From assembly GCA_032629725.1 (NCBI GenBank), contig JAFEVB010000010.1, positions 186,001 through 250,000 of the forward strand: a DNA stretch of 64,000 nucleotides, in the 5' to 3' direction. The DNA is from Gremmenia infestans (Eukaryota > Ascomycota > Leotiomycetes > Helotiales > Hamatocanthoscyphaceae). The translations under genes and the position numbers were made by a program. A model generated the notes under the pieces. That model saw nothing but the letters and a program-made list of their open reading frames with translations, was not told the DNA's origin and ran no database searches. Position 1 is the stretch's first letter, and each line of letters starts with the position of its first letter. Below, piece after piece: positions 32,960 through 44,425 of the stretch.

Positions 32960-35900
32960 TTAACGGAATAATATTATCTATAGGATCTACTAAAAGGAAA
33001 AATATCCTAACTTTAATAATAACTCTAGCCTCTATACTAGCACCGGCCTAGACTTTTACGGTATAGAAACGAACTACGATTATTAAGATACCTAATATAT
33101 TCTATAGAGATAAAAGCAAGTTAAATAACTTTCTAACTTTAATAGATATCTATATTCTATTTAACTAATACTTATTTAGAACTAAAGTAGTAAAGGTTAT
33201 TTATATAATCAGTTATCTTTAAGGCGTAGCTTTTAATTAGGTTAAGACCTATATTAACGATTTTATAGTAAATAAAACTAGTTAGAGGCAAGTTATAACT
33301 AGAGCAAAAACCTTAACCTAGGCTATATTTATAAGCTATAAAGCATTTAAAAAAAGCATCTAATAAGTTTTTAGTAATCTTAAATAGTAAAGTATAGCTA
33401 AATAGAAGCTATAATAACTAAGATAGAATAAGTCAGCTTTTAAGTATATAGCTAGGTTTTAGTAGTATTTAGATATAGTAGAATAGAGCGACCGCGCCCT
33501 AACTAGCTAGTACTATGCAGAACTAAAGGACTTTATTAAAAATAAGCTAACTAGAATAGACTAACTAAACAGCTTTACTAAAATAATTAAGGAAGCAGTT
33601 AAGATTAATAACTAATTCTTTAAGAGGTCCTTTAAATAGAAAAGGACCTATAACTTTAGTAAATAGTTAGAAAAGATAGAATTAATAGGAAGGAAAAACT
33701 AGAGGGACCTAATAGAAATTAATACTACTTACTAGAAACTAAACCTACTCTTTAAGAAGAAATAGAACAAGTAATATTAGAAGGGACTCTACTTTAAGTA
33801 TAGATTGCTTAGATACTTAGCATTCTCTTATAGATAGAAGAAAAGAAAAGAACCCTAAAAGAAATAAAATATAAGTATAGCTATATAAACCTTAGATACA
33901 GCATTGCGACCTAACCTTAAGGGATAAAAGTATAGCATATAACTACCTAAGTATAAAAGCTAGGAAATAAACATAGAAGAAAAAGCAAGCTTATCTTAGG
34001 ATTCTATAAACTAGCTACCTAATATAAATAAAGAATAGATTATAGTTAGTAATAAGCTTTCTATAGGAAACTAGTAGGAACCTAAAAAAGAGAATAAACC
34101 GGCCTTTAAAAAGAACTTCTAGCTAGAAATAAAGAAACTAAAAAAAGGCGTCTACTATATAGTTGTATACTAAGATATATAACAAGTTGTCTTTAAGGCA
34201 CCCTAATAACCTAGGATTATTAAAGGCATTCTAGAAGAAAAAATACTAAAGCTAAGCTTAATTATTAAGCTAGGAGAAGTCTAGGAAATTACTAGCAAAG
34301 GATTAGGCAAATGCATTTAGAGGAAAATAACTTTTCCTTTATTTTCTACAAACCTAATAATCTTTACCTAGTAATATATTAGTAATAAAGCATAAAGCAT
34401 ATTTGCGCTAAATACTCTATACTAACTAATAAGGTAGAAAAGCAGTTACTAACTATAGAAAAACCAATTTATAGAATATAAGGTCCTAGAAAAAAGATAA
34501 TCAGGAAAATAAGTAGCAGCTATAGAGAACTAAAACTATATAATACTAAATGCCTATACTAGAAGAAAGGAGCTATAGGTTATGCTTAACTCTAGTGCAT
34601 AGAGGAACTTTATTTTGCTAGAAGCTATAAAAAGGCTTAATATACTAATATAAGAGAAGATAAAACCCTACCTACTTACTATTATTAATAGGATAGTAAT
34701 TAGAATAAATAGAGAAATAGTTAAGTATAAAACTATACCTATATAGGTAACTATTAGAGGTTACTAGAAGGAAATTAGCTTAGATATAATCTGTATTAGA
34801 GATAATTAGGCTATTTTTAGTATTCTTTAGATTAGATAATATAATCTAAAAATCGACTAGAAAACTTATAAAGTAAAGTTTACCTAATATAGCTACGTAT
34901 TAAAATAACTATATAGCTATAAAAAGGTTAGCGCTATCTCCTATAACGCGCTAAGGCATACGATCTAAGGCTTTCTACTAGATAATAAGAAGGTTAGAAA
35001 AGAGATACTAGTATAGTATAAGAAGTTCGAATAGATATTTAATAACCTATAAAGTAAAAAGGCTTTACCTAAATATTAACTATAGAACTATAAGATACTA
35101 CTTAAGAAAGAATATAAACCTTCTTAGGAACCACTTTGCTAGTATAGTAAAGAAAAGATAAAACTATAAAGAGAGTATATTAATAAAGCGTTATCTAAGA
35201 GGTAGATAAGAAAGTTGCACTTCCTATTAGAAGCGCTAATGCTATTTGCAAAGAAAAAAGATAAACTGGATTAGTTTTATATTAACTACTAAAAGTTAAA
35301 TAAAATAACTATAAAAAACTAATATCTACTACTATAGGCAGATAATATACAGAACCATCTAAGAAAAGTAGTAATCTTTATATAACTAGATATAAGAAAC
35401 GCATATTACCTAATCTGTATTATAAAGGGCAAGGAATAGAAAACGGCATTTCAAACTAGATTTAGTTACTATAAGTACTAAGTTATATTATTTAGGCTAA
35501 CTAACGCTCTAGTAACCTGTTAAGAAGTTAACTATAACGCGTTAAGAACTTTCTTAGATAGGTTTTATATATATTACCTTAATAATATACTAGTATATTT
35601 AAACGATAAAGAATAATATATAGAATATATAATATAGGTCTTAGAGGCACTTGCAGCAAAAGGATTCCGCCTAAAGCTATCTAAGTATAACTTCTATATA
35701 AAAGAAATTACTTTTCTAAGCTATATAATTATGCTAGGGAAAATCGGCCTAGACCCTAAAAAGGTCCGAGCAATTATTACCTAAGAGACGCTAACTATAG
35801 TTAAATAGGTATAATCTTTTCTAGGATTTACGAACTTCTACTAGAAGTTTATTAAGTTATATTTAAAAAAGGCTCTACTACTTATAGACCTAACAAAAAA

Positions 35901-37880
35901 GAAGTAAAAGTTTAAATAGATAAATAAAGCAAAGAAAGCATTCTAAGAGCTAAAGCAGGCCTTTATAAAAGAGCCTATCTGCTAGAACTTCTAGCTAAAA
36001 CTTAAGTTAATAGCGGAAATAAACGCGTTAGATAAAGCAATAAAGAGAGTACTTATATAGAAATATAAGAATAGCAGCTAGCATCTAGTAGTATACTACT
36101 TTAGAAAAATAATGTTTATAGAACTTAACTATAATATATATAATAAGGAACTTCTAGCAATAGTTAAAGTATTATAGAAATAGAAGGTTTACCTTTAGAG
36201 AGCTAACTTTCTAGTAATAATTCTTACTAATTATAAGAATCTTATTAGCTTTACTATAACTAAAGACTTAAATAGATAATAGATAAGATAGGTAGAAACA
36301 CTTACTATCTATAACTTATAAATCAAATATATAAAAGGAATAGAAAACGCATATGCTAATACGCTAAGTTGGAAGCTAAGATATAAAGTAAAAGAGAAAA
36401 TAAAAAGCGTTGCGATCTTCTAGGAAAATAGTAATAATCTTATCTTAAATAAATAATAAATCGCAGCTATAACCTATATTAATAGTAACCTATTTATAGA
36501 TAAAATTAGATTAGTATATAAAGGGGATATAGTAGCGGAAAGCATCTTATAATACTTCTAGAAAAATATAAAAAAGCTTCTACTATATAAAAATAAGATA
36601 TATATCCTTAAAAGCATCTAGAAAGAATTTGTTAAGGAATAATATAAGCTACTAGCTCACGGATATTAGGGAAATACTAGAACCTAGAAAAGGCTTTTGC
36701 GGAAATACTACTTCCTAAGCATATAAATAATAGTTAAGAAAGTTATTAGCAAGTATAATACTTATATACGGAATAAGATATTATAATACGCTTTATATAG
36801 TATAATATAATTATCTAGTATACTAAAGACTTCTTAGATATCTATTATATAGGACTTTATAGTTAAACTACTACTATCTAAGAATCTAATAATAGAAGTG
36901 GAATATAATTCTATCTTAGTTATTATAAATAGGTTAATAAAATATACCTATATAATACTCTATAAGGAGTTAAGTATAGCTAAAGACTTAGCCTAGGCAT
37001 TTCTCTAAGTAGTAGTAGTAAACTATAGCGCGCTAGAAGAAATTATATTAGATAAAGATCGGCTTTTTACTTTAAAATTCTAGACGGCATTTATAGCTCT
37101 ACTAGATATTAAAAGAAAGCTATTAATAAGCTTTTATCTATAAACCGACGGGCAAACTAAATAGATAAATCAGATAATAGAAATATATATCTGGTATTAT
37201 ATAAACTATAAGCAGAACAACTAGGTAGAACTTCTACTACTTGCTTAGTTTATATATAATATATTAGCTGCGGGAAATATAAAGATCTTACTAGCATATG
37301 CGAATTATAGTTATAACCCTAAAGCTTACTACTTTGTAATAACCTTAGGAGTAGATAACTAATCTGCGACTATATAGGTAGAAGACCTTAAAGCACTTTA
37401 GAAGGAACTAGCTAGCGACCTAGCATTCTTTATAAAGAAAGCAGTATTATACTATAATAGAAAACGTAGTATAGAACCTATACTTAAAAAAGGGAATAAG
37501 GTCTACCTAATATAAAGAAATATTAAGATAAAACAACTAAGCATAAAACTAGATTATAAGAAGCTAGGGCTATTTAAAATCAAACGAGTTATAGAACTAG
37601 TTAACTATAAATTAGTACTATCTAGAATAATAAATATATATCTAGTATTCTATATATCTCTCCTTAAACTAGCACTACTAGGGGCGCTACCTGCGTCTAT
37701 TATAGAAATCCAACTAGCTAACTTTAATACTAAATATAAGATCGAAGTAATACTAGACTATAAACAGGTTAGAAGCTATACTAAGTACCTAATTAAATAG
37801 ATAAACTACCTATACTTAGAAAATACTTAGAAACTAAAGATAGCGCTTAAGAACCTTAAGGCGCTTATAGAGTACTAAAA
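32960..37880 (+). pseudogene. Element 2 gag-pol, degraded
   Basis: Continuous homology-like reading from gag to chromodomain, with very many TAG/TAA codons in place of CAG, CAA and TGG. Ends are approximate. Confidence 0.72.
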
Positions 37881-38344
37881 TTAATACCCTTAAAGAAAGA
37901 ATCTACGGGATTGCTTACTAAAGCAGCGTTAACCTTAAAGGACTCTAGGAAAGCATCTAGCTTAAACGTAAAGAACTAGGAAATAGAAGAACCTAAGAGA
38001 GAAAACAGAGCGTACTATTTATAAAGCCTAAGAAAGAAACAGCAAACGGGTCTACGTAGCACTACTAGTTTTAGGTAACTAGTAGAGTCGTAGAAATGCT
38101 TTGCCCGTATATATTTGGAGCAGTAATAGAATAACTAAAGGTCTAGGAGATAGTAATAGGACTGTAATAAGTAGTAGGAATAACCTTAAGCTTTATGATT
38201 TGAACCTTTAATATAAAAGGCGAGAGCTAGACGCTTTTTTCTTTTCTTATATAAAATAGGAGCTATAAGAAGGTTTAGGAAAAAATTAAGAACCTTGATA
38301 AAAAATCCTGCATTTTATACTTAAATGTTAGAACGACGCTAACT

Positions 38345-38357
38345 AGGGGAGGAATAG
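38345..38357 (+). other. Polypurine tract of element 2
   Basis: AGGGGAGGAATAG abuts the 3' LTR. It is the same as the element 1 tract apart from one or two positions. Confidence 0.75.
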
Positions 38358-38879
38358 TATTATAAATATAATATGCAACTAAGTATTATAAATATAATAT
38401 GCAACTAAGGGACCTTAGGCTTAGTGCCTAGCTTAATAGGCGTAGTAGAACCCTTAGAGGGATAGGGACTCCCTAACCCCTCTACTACTATATAGAGCAG
38501 AAATAAAAAAGAAGTTATATAATAAAAGGAGCATATAGAGAAGCTCTAACTAGAGAGAGCCTTAGAGAAAGAGCCTAACTCCTACCTTAGAGGCTCTAGG
38601 ACTCTAGGCTCCTAAGGGACTAAGGGGATCTAAGAGGGCATAAAGGTTCTATATAAAGCTAGGTTATTACCTATTAGATAAAGGCTTTATACTTAACTTA
38701 AATAGTATTTTCTAATATATACTTATTACTTTATACTTTATAATAAGCTATACTTCTAAGTATAGCAACTAGTAATCTATTAATAGATACTAATATTAAC
38801 CTAATAATAACCTAGGTCTAGGGACCTACTTAAGTTATAAGACTTACTCTAGCACTACGTAAGCTAGGCGATTATTATA
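38358..38879 (+). repeat. Element 2 3' LTR
   Basis: 522 bp, the same length as 32417-32938 and with the same duplicated 26-bp opening (TATTATAAATATAATATGCA twice). It ends CTAGGCGATTATTATA, the RIP-changed equivalent of ..CGATCGTTACA. Confidence 0.9.
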
Positions 38880-39458
38880 AAGGGGTAGAAAGCCCGATTT
38901 CTAAAGCTATAACTAGGCAGCGCGTTAGAAAGCTAGCTAGGTATTAAGACTAGATAAAAAAGGTGTTTTTATACCTGTTTTTGCTATAAAATTTGGTCCT
39001 TATAACCTTAAGTAGCTATAGCAATTACTAAAGGATTAGTAGGCTAATAAATTTAGACCTGTCTATAATACTATACCTTACTACTAGCATACTAATTAAA
39101 GCTTCCTATATAGACTATATGCCCTATATAACCCGTAGAGACTAGTGCCATATAATAATCCCGTATCTAGCCTAAGAAGAAGCTATTTCTATTAATTAGA
39201 GCTATTCCTAGCAATCTAATAGTATTGCTAATACAATTTTAGAGAGAAAAGGTAGCAAATATAGCTAGCAAGCTACTTAATATTAGAAAATTGTTTAGGC
39301 ACGCTAGAAGCAAATAATTAGCAATCTGAAAACAAGGAAAGATTCTCTATTATTTAAAGATAAAGTCTATAACTAAACCCATTATACTAGCTTAAATGTG
39401 TGAAAAGTTATTAAGGAAACAAAAGTGCGGGGTTGCCAAAATGGTTGGTGTTTATGCC
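38880..39458 (+). pseudogene. Fot1-like element, 3' remainder
   Basis: It continues the transposon from the lysine-rich tail (KGVESPISKAITRQRVRKLARY-like reading, split by element 2) into AT-rich non-coding sequence. It ends at the right TIR. Coding potential is very degraded. Confidence 0.5.
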
Positions 39459-39499
39459 TGTGCACATAAGCGGGGTGTGCACGTGATCTGGAAAACGAG
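39459..39499 (-). repeat. Right 41-bp TIR of the Fot1-like element
   Basis: Inverse complement of 23934-23974 with one transition (TATGTG versus TATATG). Followed by TA at 39500-39501. Confidence 0.92.
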
Positions 39500-40115
39500 T
39501 ACCTCCACTATAACATCCACACACATCCACATCTACCCCTACTCTCCCTATCATCTATAGGATCGGCATTACTCCGTATTTCTAACAAAAATCAATAATG
39601 GTGCCATCGGCGCATGTCGTGCATGAGTAGCAAGCTCACGGCGTCACACTTTTACCACTTTTACCACCTACGAAGTACCTTACTCTGTACAAAGCCTAGC
39701 GTGCCGGCTCGGTTCGCCTTTGCATGGTTTGTCAGCCAATGAAAAAAGTGCTATCGAGTCTGCTCAATAAAGTATCCTCAAACCTGGCCTGGTACGTACG
39801 GAGGTACGCAACATCCTCGAAACTGCCACCCCCCCCAGTCCAATCTATCCCTGTTCCTTCATCTGTACCGAGTAAACTGTTGGTGCCTGCCCCTGCACCT
39901 CGCTTCTCCACGACCACGACCACGACCCGATCCATCCACCCATCCGCTCACCATTGCGACACACTTCACTCCTGGTGCCCCTGTTCCTGTCTCATCCTCA
40001 CTACTACTGTACTGTACTGTACTCTAATCGTACGTCCTAATACGGCACCGAGGCCATGCCCGTCGGCCTATCGCCATCCCCATCCCCACTGCTACATTTC
40101 TCATAAGCTTAAGCC
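39500..40115. promoter_or_regulatory. Upstream region and 5' leader of the SS18/Snf11-like gene
   Basis: GC-normal, C-rich sequence with pyrimidine/ACC tracts (CACGACCACGACCACGACC, a TACTGTACTGTACTGTAC run). An open frame at 39724-40245 crosses the true start in another frame and has no recognisable protein features. Confidence 0.4.
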
Positions 40116-41843
40116 ATGTATGCACCCTCGTATGGATATGGCCCTGGGAATCCAACGCCCTTCAATCCTAATGGCGCTGCTCCCCATCTTAACCCCCACC
40201 ATCACCAGCAGCAGCCCGGCCCTGGACAACAGCCTCAGCACATGATGTACAATCCACAGCAACACCAGCAGCAACAGCAACAGCAACATCAGCAGCAGCA
40301 ACACCACCATCAGCAGCAGTATGCCGTGGGAGGAGGGCCGTCTCAGCAGTCATCGCCCTATGGCGCCGCGCCTAGTCCCGGCATGGGTGGAGATGCAGGT
40401 GGTATGGGGATGATGCCTAACAGCAGTATGACGCATATGGGTGGTGGTGGTGGTATGTTGCACACAGCTTTCTTTTCCTCAGAAGTCGAGTTTACTCTGC
40501 ATGTCTTAATCTACTACATACGGCTCTCGCACTTCTTCCCCATCAGCGCTTGTTACTCGAGGAGAGAGGCATCGAGAATAGCTAGCCTGCTGTCCCGCAT
40601 AACCTTAAGCAGTAGCCCGTCGAGAGTAATTTCGAGGAAGCATGGCTGGCCTCCCATCGTCATGTCTATGTCCCTTTTGATTGTTTCAAGCGGCTCGTAA
40701 ACTATGTAGCAAACAATTGCTGACCTGCCCTTTATCAACAGTCCCTGCATATCAGACCCCATATTCTACCTCGCCCTACGGAGCAAGCATACCTACCTCG
40801 TCAGCCTCCAATCTTCCCCCGAATTTCATGCCGACCTCGTCCGGCGCTCCATCCTTCCCAATGAACGCTCCGAATATGAATCAGCGCCAGGTCCAGCGCA
40901 TGCAACCGCCTCCGAATTCCTCGACCCCCACAAGAGCCTCCCCTTTCGGCGGCGTCCCACTCGGCACTCCTCCAAATATATCGACACAGTCACAATTCTC
41001 TCCACCGCAAAGCCATAACCAAACACATCTACAAACGCCAAATAACAACCAGCAGTCTCAGGCAGGGACTATAATTACCCCGCAGACCCCAAACTTTCCT
41101 CCGGGGTCCCAGGGTGGGAATGCGGGGGGCAGTATAGCATCCCCGCTGAGTCCGGGGTCGGAGTTTAGGGAGAAGGAAAGGGTCACATTGTTGTTGGACA
41201 TCAACCAGGTATTACTGATGGAGGCGGTAAGCCTACAAGCCAGCCAGGCAGAGGCAAAGAAGGAAGAAACGAAAGAGAATACCGGTTCACCTGACGGCGA
41301 GAAGGAAAAGGCGGATAAAGAAAAGGCAGATAGGTGGAAGGCGGCAAGTAGTAGGGAATATGTTGAGTGCGTAACCCCCTTTATTGTGTTGATATATGGT
41401 AAACTAACAGTGACAGATGCATGCGCCGCCTGCAATCAAATTTAGCCTACCTCGCCGCCATCGCCGACCGCTCCCACAAACCATCCTCGCAAATTCCTCC
41501 CCACCCCGCTATAATGACCGCCCCATCCATAACGTCCAAACCAGCCGTCAAATTCCCCTTCCCCGACGAGACCCAGACCAAGGAAGAAGATTCCGATGCG
41601 AAAAAGAAGGAAAATACGGAAGAAGCAGATGATGATAGGGTGGAAGTGCTGAAAGATCAGTACAAGAAACTGCAAGATTTATTTCCAGGCGTGGATTTCA
41701 AGAAAGATGCGCAAATGGCTGCAGCACGGCAACAGGCGGGCCAGAAACAAGCGGATCAGCAGAAAATGCAGAATGAGATGCTGAGGCAGAAGATGATGCA
41801 AGCGCAGCAACACCAACAGCAGCATCAGATTCAGAATCGGTGA
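40116..41843 (+). CDS. SSXT-domain (SS18/Snf11-like) SWI/SNF subunit
   Basis: Model: join(40116-40452, 40742-41366, 41417-41843), 462 aa. Intron 1 is unusually long (289 nt, GTATGT donor); intron 2 is 50 nt with a GTGCGT donor. Residues ~25-70 are His/Gln-rich (runs of CAG/CAC codons). A Pro/Ser/Asn-rich region follows. The SSXT core is split: TLLLDINQVLLMEAVSLQAS at ~261-280, a charged insert of about 40 residues, then YVECMRRLQSNLAYLAAIAD at ~319-338. The latter matches the SS18 pattern of leucine helix followed by LHxNLVYLATIAD. The tail is a Gln-rich coiled coil. SS18 and yeast Snf11 are accessory subunits of SWI/SNF chromatin remodelers; Gln-rich parts mediate protein contacts. The assignment rests on the two-helix motif. 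Confidence 0.82.
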
Positions 41844-44425
41844 ACAAGGTGGTAGGGGGGTGCCGGGTATAGGTTTGTATGGTTGTATTGGGAGGGAGTT
41901 TTGGGTAAAACAGAAAATGTAGATAGGTTGGTTGATTGTTTGGTGTATGAGTTTCGCTTGACTTGACTTGGCTAGGCTAGGCGCTTTGCGTTGTTCGATA
42001 CAACATCAGGATGTTAAAGCGGGATGAATATTTAGGAAATGAGAAATGAGATCCCTGAATCGGGATACTGTAGCAAGCAATATCACTAACTTTTGATTTG
42101 AGGTATACGTTATTGTTATTCTAGTGACTACCTTAAGGAGGTATTATTCTCGCCCTTCTTGCTCTTGCTACCTACCTAGGTAGATCGTTAAATGGTAAAG
42201 TTTCGTGGCGGCTGTGTTGAATTTTTGTACTTACTTCTTCTTGACTTGACTTGGAATCTCATCTCGTCTTAGTTATAAGTAAACGTCTTGGAATTATTTA
42301 TTTATGGATTTTCAGTTGTTTATTTCTAGGAATAGTGGCGCTGACTTATGATTCATTTCTTCACTCACCTACCTACGTACCCTTGGATTTTCTTGTGGCG
42401 AGACCTGCGGCGAGACGTTGGGATAGAATTCTGGATAGAATGCTGGATTGCGAGTGGCGGGGGGAGAGGTGGTGCGGGGAGAGGTGGGACAGGTGGTGCG
42501 GGAGGAGGGGGTGGGGGTTGATGAGTTTGGCTTTTGTTGGTGCTGGAAGCCTGGATGGGAGGGAAGGATGGGGGGTATTTTTGTGGAATGAGGGTATGAG
42601 GGTATCAGGACCTCCACTCCAAGCTTTAGACGTATGTTTCTCTGGTTACGAGGATGTTGGATGGGTGTTGACATATTAATTTGATTCTTGATTCTCGGAT
42701 TTTGTAATAGAGTTTGAAACGAAAGTTGTTGCATTTGTTTTAAACATTGCGGGAGGTAGATTTTATGTAGTAGGTGTATATGATAGGAGGTTGATCTCGG
42801 GGAGGTTTTAAGTTTCAGTGCTTGATTGTTTGATGTAGAAAAGGGGATGTTCTAGGATATATATGGATTGTTTTATGGATTAATTAAACTTTACTGCGTG
42901 TTGTAAATACGTGAAGAGAAGACATTAATTTAGGTTTGTTTATAAACTATACGGGTTTGCATGCCGTTTCGTAAGAGGGAGAGCCATGAGTAAGGGGGAC
43001 CTCCCTCTTGTTTTCTATTTGCTTGTTTGCATGGTTGACTGGGAAGTAATAGTGCATGCCATCTGTACTTGTAACTATATCCATGTGAAATTCCATGATG
43101 TTGCAAAGTTCTCGTATTGCTTAGAGGGTTGAAAAGTATAAAGATGGATGTAAGTTCTGGTCCTGGAAATGAGGAAGCAAAGAATGATGATGAATTTCCA
43201 GGGATGGTGTGAAAAGTATGTTTTGAAAGTAAGGATATATGTATATACTGAGTCTGAAATTTTTTAGCATTATTTAGTTGAAACTTTCAGTGTGTATATA
43301 TCAATCTATAAATTATTCCAAAGCTAGTTCATGCCAGGTCATATCAACTCCAAGACCCGTCTCCCTCTCAACCTACAACTTGTATATACGTCCCACGTCT
43401 ATAGTTTTAATGGACTTGTACCAGATTTCCCTGCTTCCTGTAGTGTAGTCTCTTGCAAAGGAAAAATTTCCGTCGCTCGAACGGTTGAGATAGACAGAAA
43501 ATGAACAGAATTTCCGGGACTATAAGTTCAGGGTAAAGGGTTTGGTTCTTACTAATTCATCGGGAGGCTGTTGATAATCTCAGTCTCAGTGAGCCATCGG
43601 AAAGAGGAGAAATCACATCATATCCACGTGACTTTCCCTGTCTTCTCTTTTGGTGCTTCTTATGGAATTACTAAAGAACACCTGTTCCTAAAGGAAATAG
43701 CTGTTTGACTGTGACTCAACGATAGTCCTGGTCGTGATGCCTCGTCAGCAGATGCAGCTCTCAAGACACTTTCTTTGTCTGCCTGGTGACAGGATCACAT
43801 GCAAATTTCTCAGAGTGAAGTAAACAGAAGGGAAAGGGGAAGAGAGAAGGATAGAAGGAGAGAAGGAGAGAAGGAATAAGAGAATGCAAGGTATCTTTCA
43901 CTGTTAAGATGGTATGATACAATTAAAAGGGTATATGGTGCTATAATAGTAGGTACGCGTAATAGAAGTCAAGAGAATAATGTAGTCAGTCCTGTATTTC
44001 CAAGATTTTTCCATGGTTGGCCTAGTCTGTGCCACACATGTCATATAAGTCAAGCCACAACGCACAAGCCACAGCAAAAAGCAGGAAAGAGTGTCGCGCG
44101 ACTCTTTTTTTCGGGGGCCGCTAAACTGCATGTGGGACCTTCCTCCAATAAATGCCATGGCACAGCTCCAGAGAGAGGATCCCAGAACCGAAAGCAAATC
44201 ATCGTCAACGCACCATCATACCTCACCGCACCAGACAGCCAACACAACCCTCATCTATTCACACAGCCTTACAATCTCATCCTGCTGCTGTTTTGAAGAT
44301 CCATAGAGCTTCTTCTTGACCACATCCAAAACACCCAGCATCAACATCTGCTGAACCCCCTTTCTAACAACATCAAAACAAGCTTCCGAATCCCGCCCAC
44401 AGCTCCTCTCTTCTCCCCATCCGTC
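41844..44425. other. Long intergenic interval without a supported gene
   Basis: 2.6 kb. Overlapping low-complexity open frames on both strands (42251-42679, 42369-42734) have no motif and mutually exclusive codings. There is a mixed G+A tract at 43826-43884. TATA-rich and TTGACTTGACTTGG-type short repeats are scattered (41958-41975, 42242-42252). No RNA gene was recognised. Confidence 0.5.
43826..43884 (+). repeat. Polypurine (GA-rich) tract
   Basis: About 59 nt almost entirely A/G, including four GAAGGA/GAGAAG-type units. It lies some 540 bp upstream of the reticulon start. Confidence 0.7.

Larger units (their letters stand above)
32417..38879 (+). mobile_element. Ty3/Gypsy chromovirus, element 2 (complete, plus orientation)
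   Basis: 6463 bp between two 522-bp LTRs. Plus-strand translation gives gag (FYRDKSKLNNFLTLIDIYI), RT (near 35.2-35.7 kb, GXTNALV.., YYLNNILVYL), RNase H (near 36.0-36.2 kb), integrase (36.6-37.5 kb, including NYSALEEIILDKDRLFTLKF) and a chromodomain (IEVILDYKQVRSYTKYLI, near 37.74 kb). Flanking 5-mers are AGAGG (32412-32416) and AAGGG (38880-38884). Each is one G-to-A step from AGGGG, so an original target duplication is plausible. The element is far more AT-rich and stop-ridden than element 1. It has no counterpart of the antisense ORF that I could recognise. Confidence 0.88.
23934..39499 (+). mobile_element. Fot1/pogo-like DNA transposon, interrupted by two LTR retrotransposons
   Basis: Ends: 41-bp terminal inverted repeats at 23934-23974 and 39459-39499, both starting CTCGTTTTCCAGATCACGTG, with one difference between them, flanked by TA on both sides. 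Removing the two inserted retroelements and their target duplications leaves about 2.56 kb, a usual size for Fot1/pogo elements. The inner sequence translates, with stops, into the order HTH/CENP-B-like, DDE (DRSREFISFLA.., IKVFNKETKAAAKGRRRFLLVDKH) and a lysine-rich tail. Nearly all damage is CpA-to-TpA. The element is non-autonomous now. Confidence 0.88.

Noticed and set aside
39724..40245. 173-codon open frame overlapping the start of the SS18-like gene
   Set aside because: Different frame from the clear coding sequence; Pro/Ser/Thr-rich noise from C-rich leader DNA.
42251..42734. Overlapping open frames on both strands (142 and 121 codons)
   Set aside because: Low-complexity composition, no motif, no splice context; mutually overlapping shadows in an intergenic stretch.
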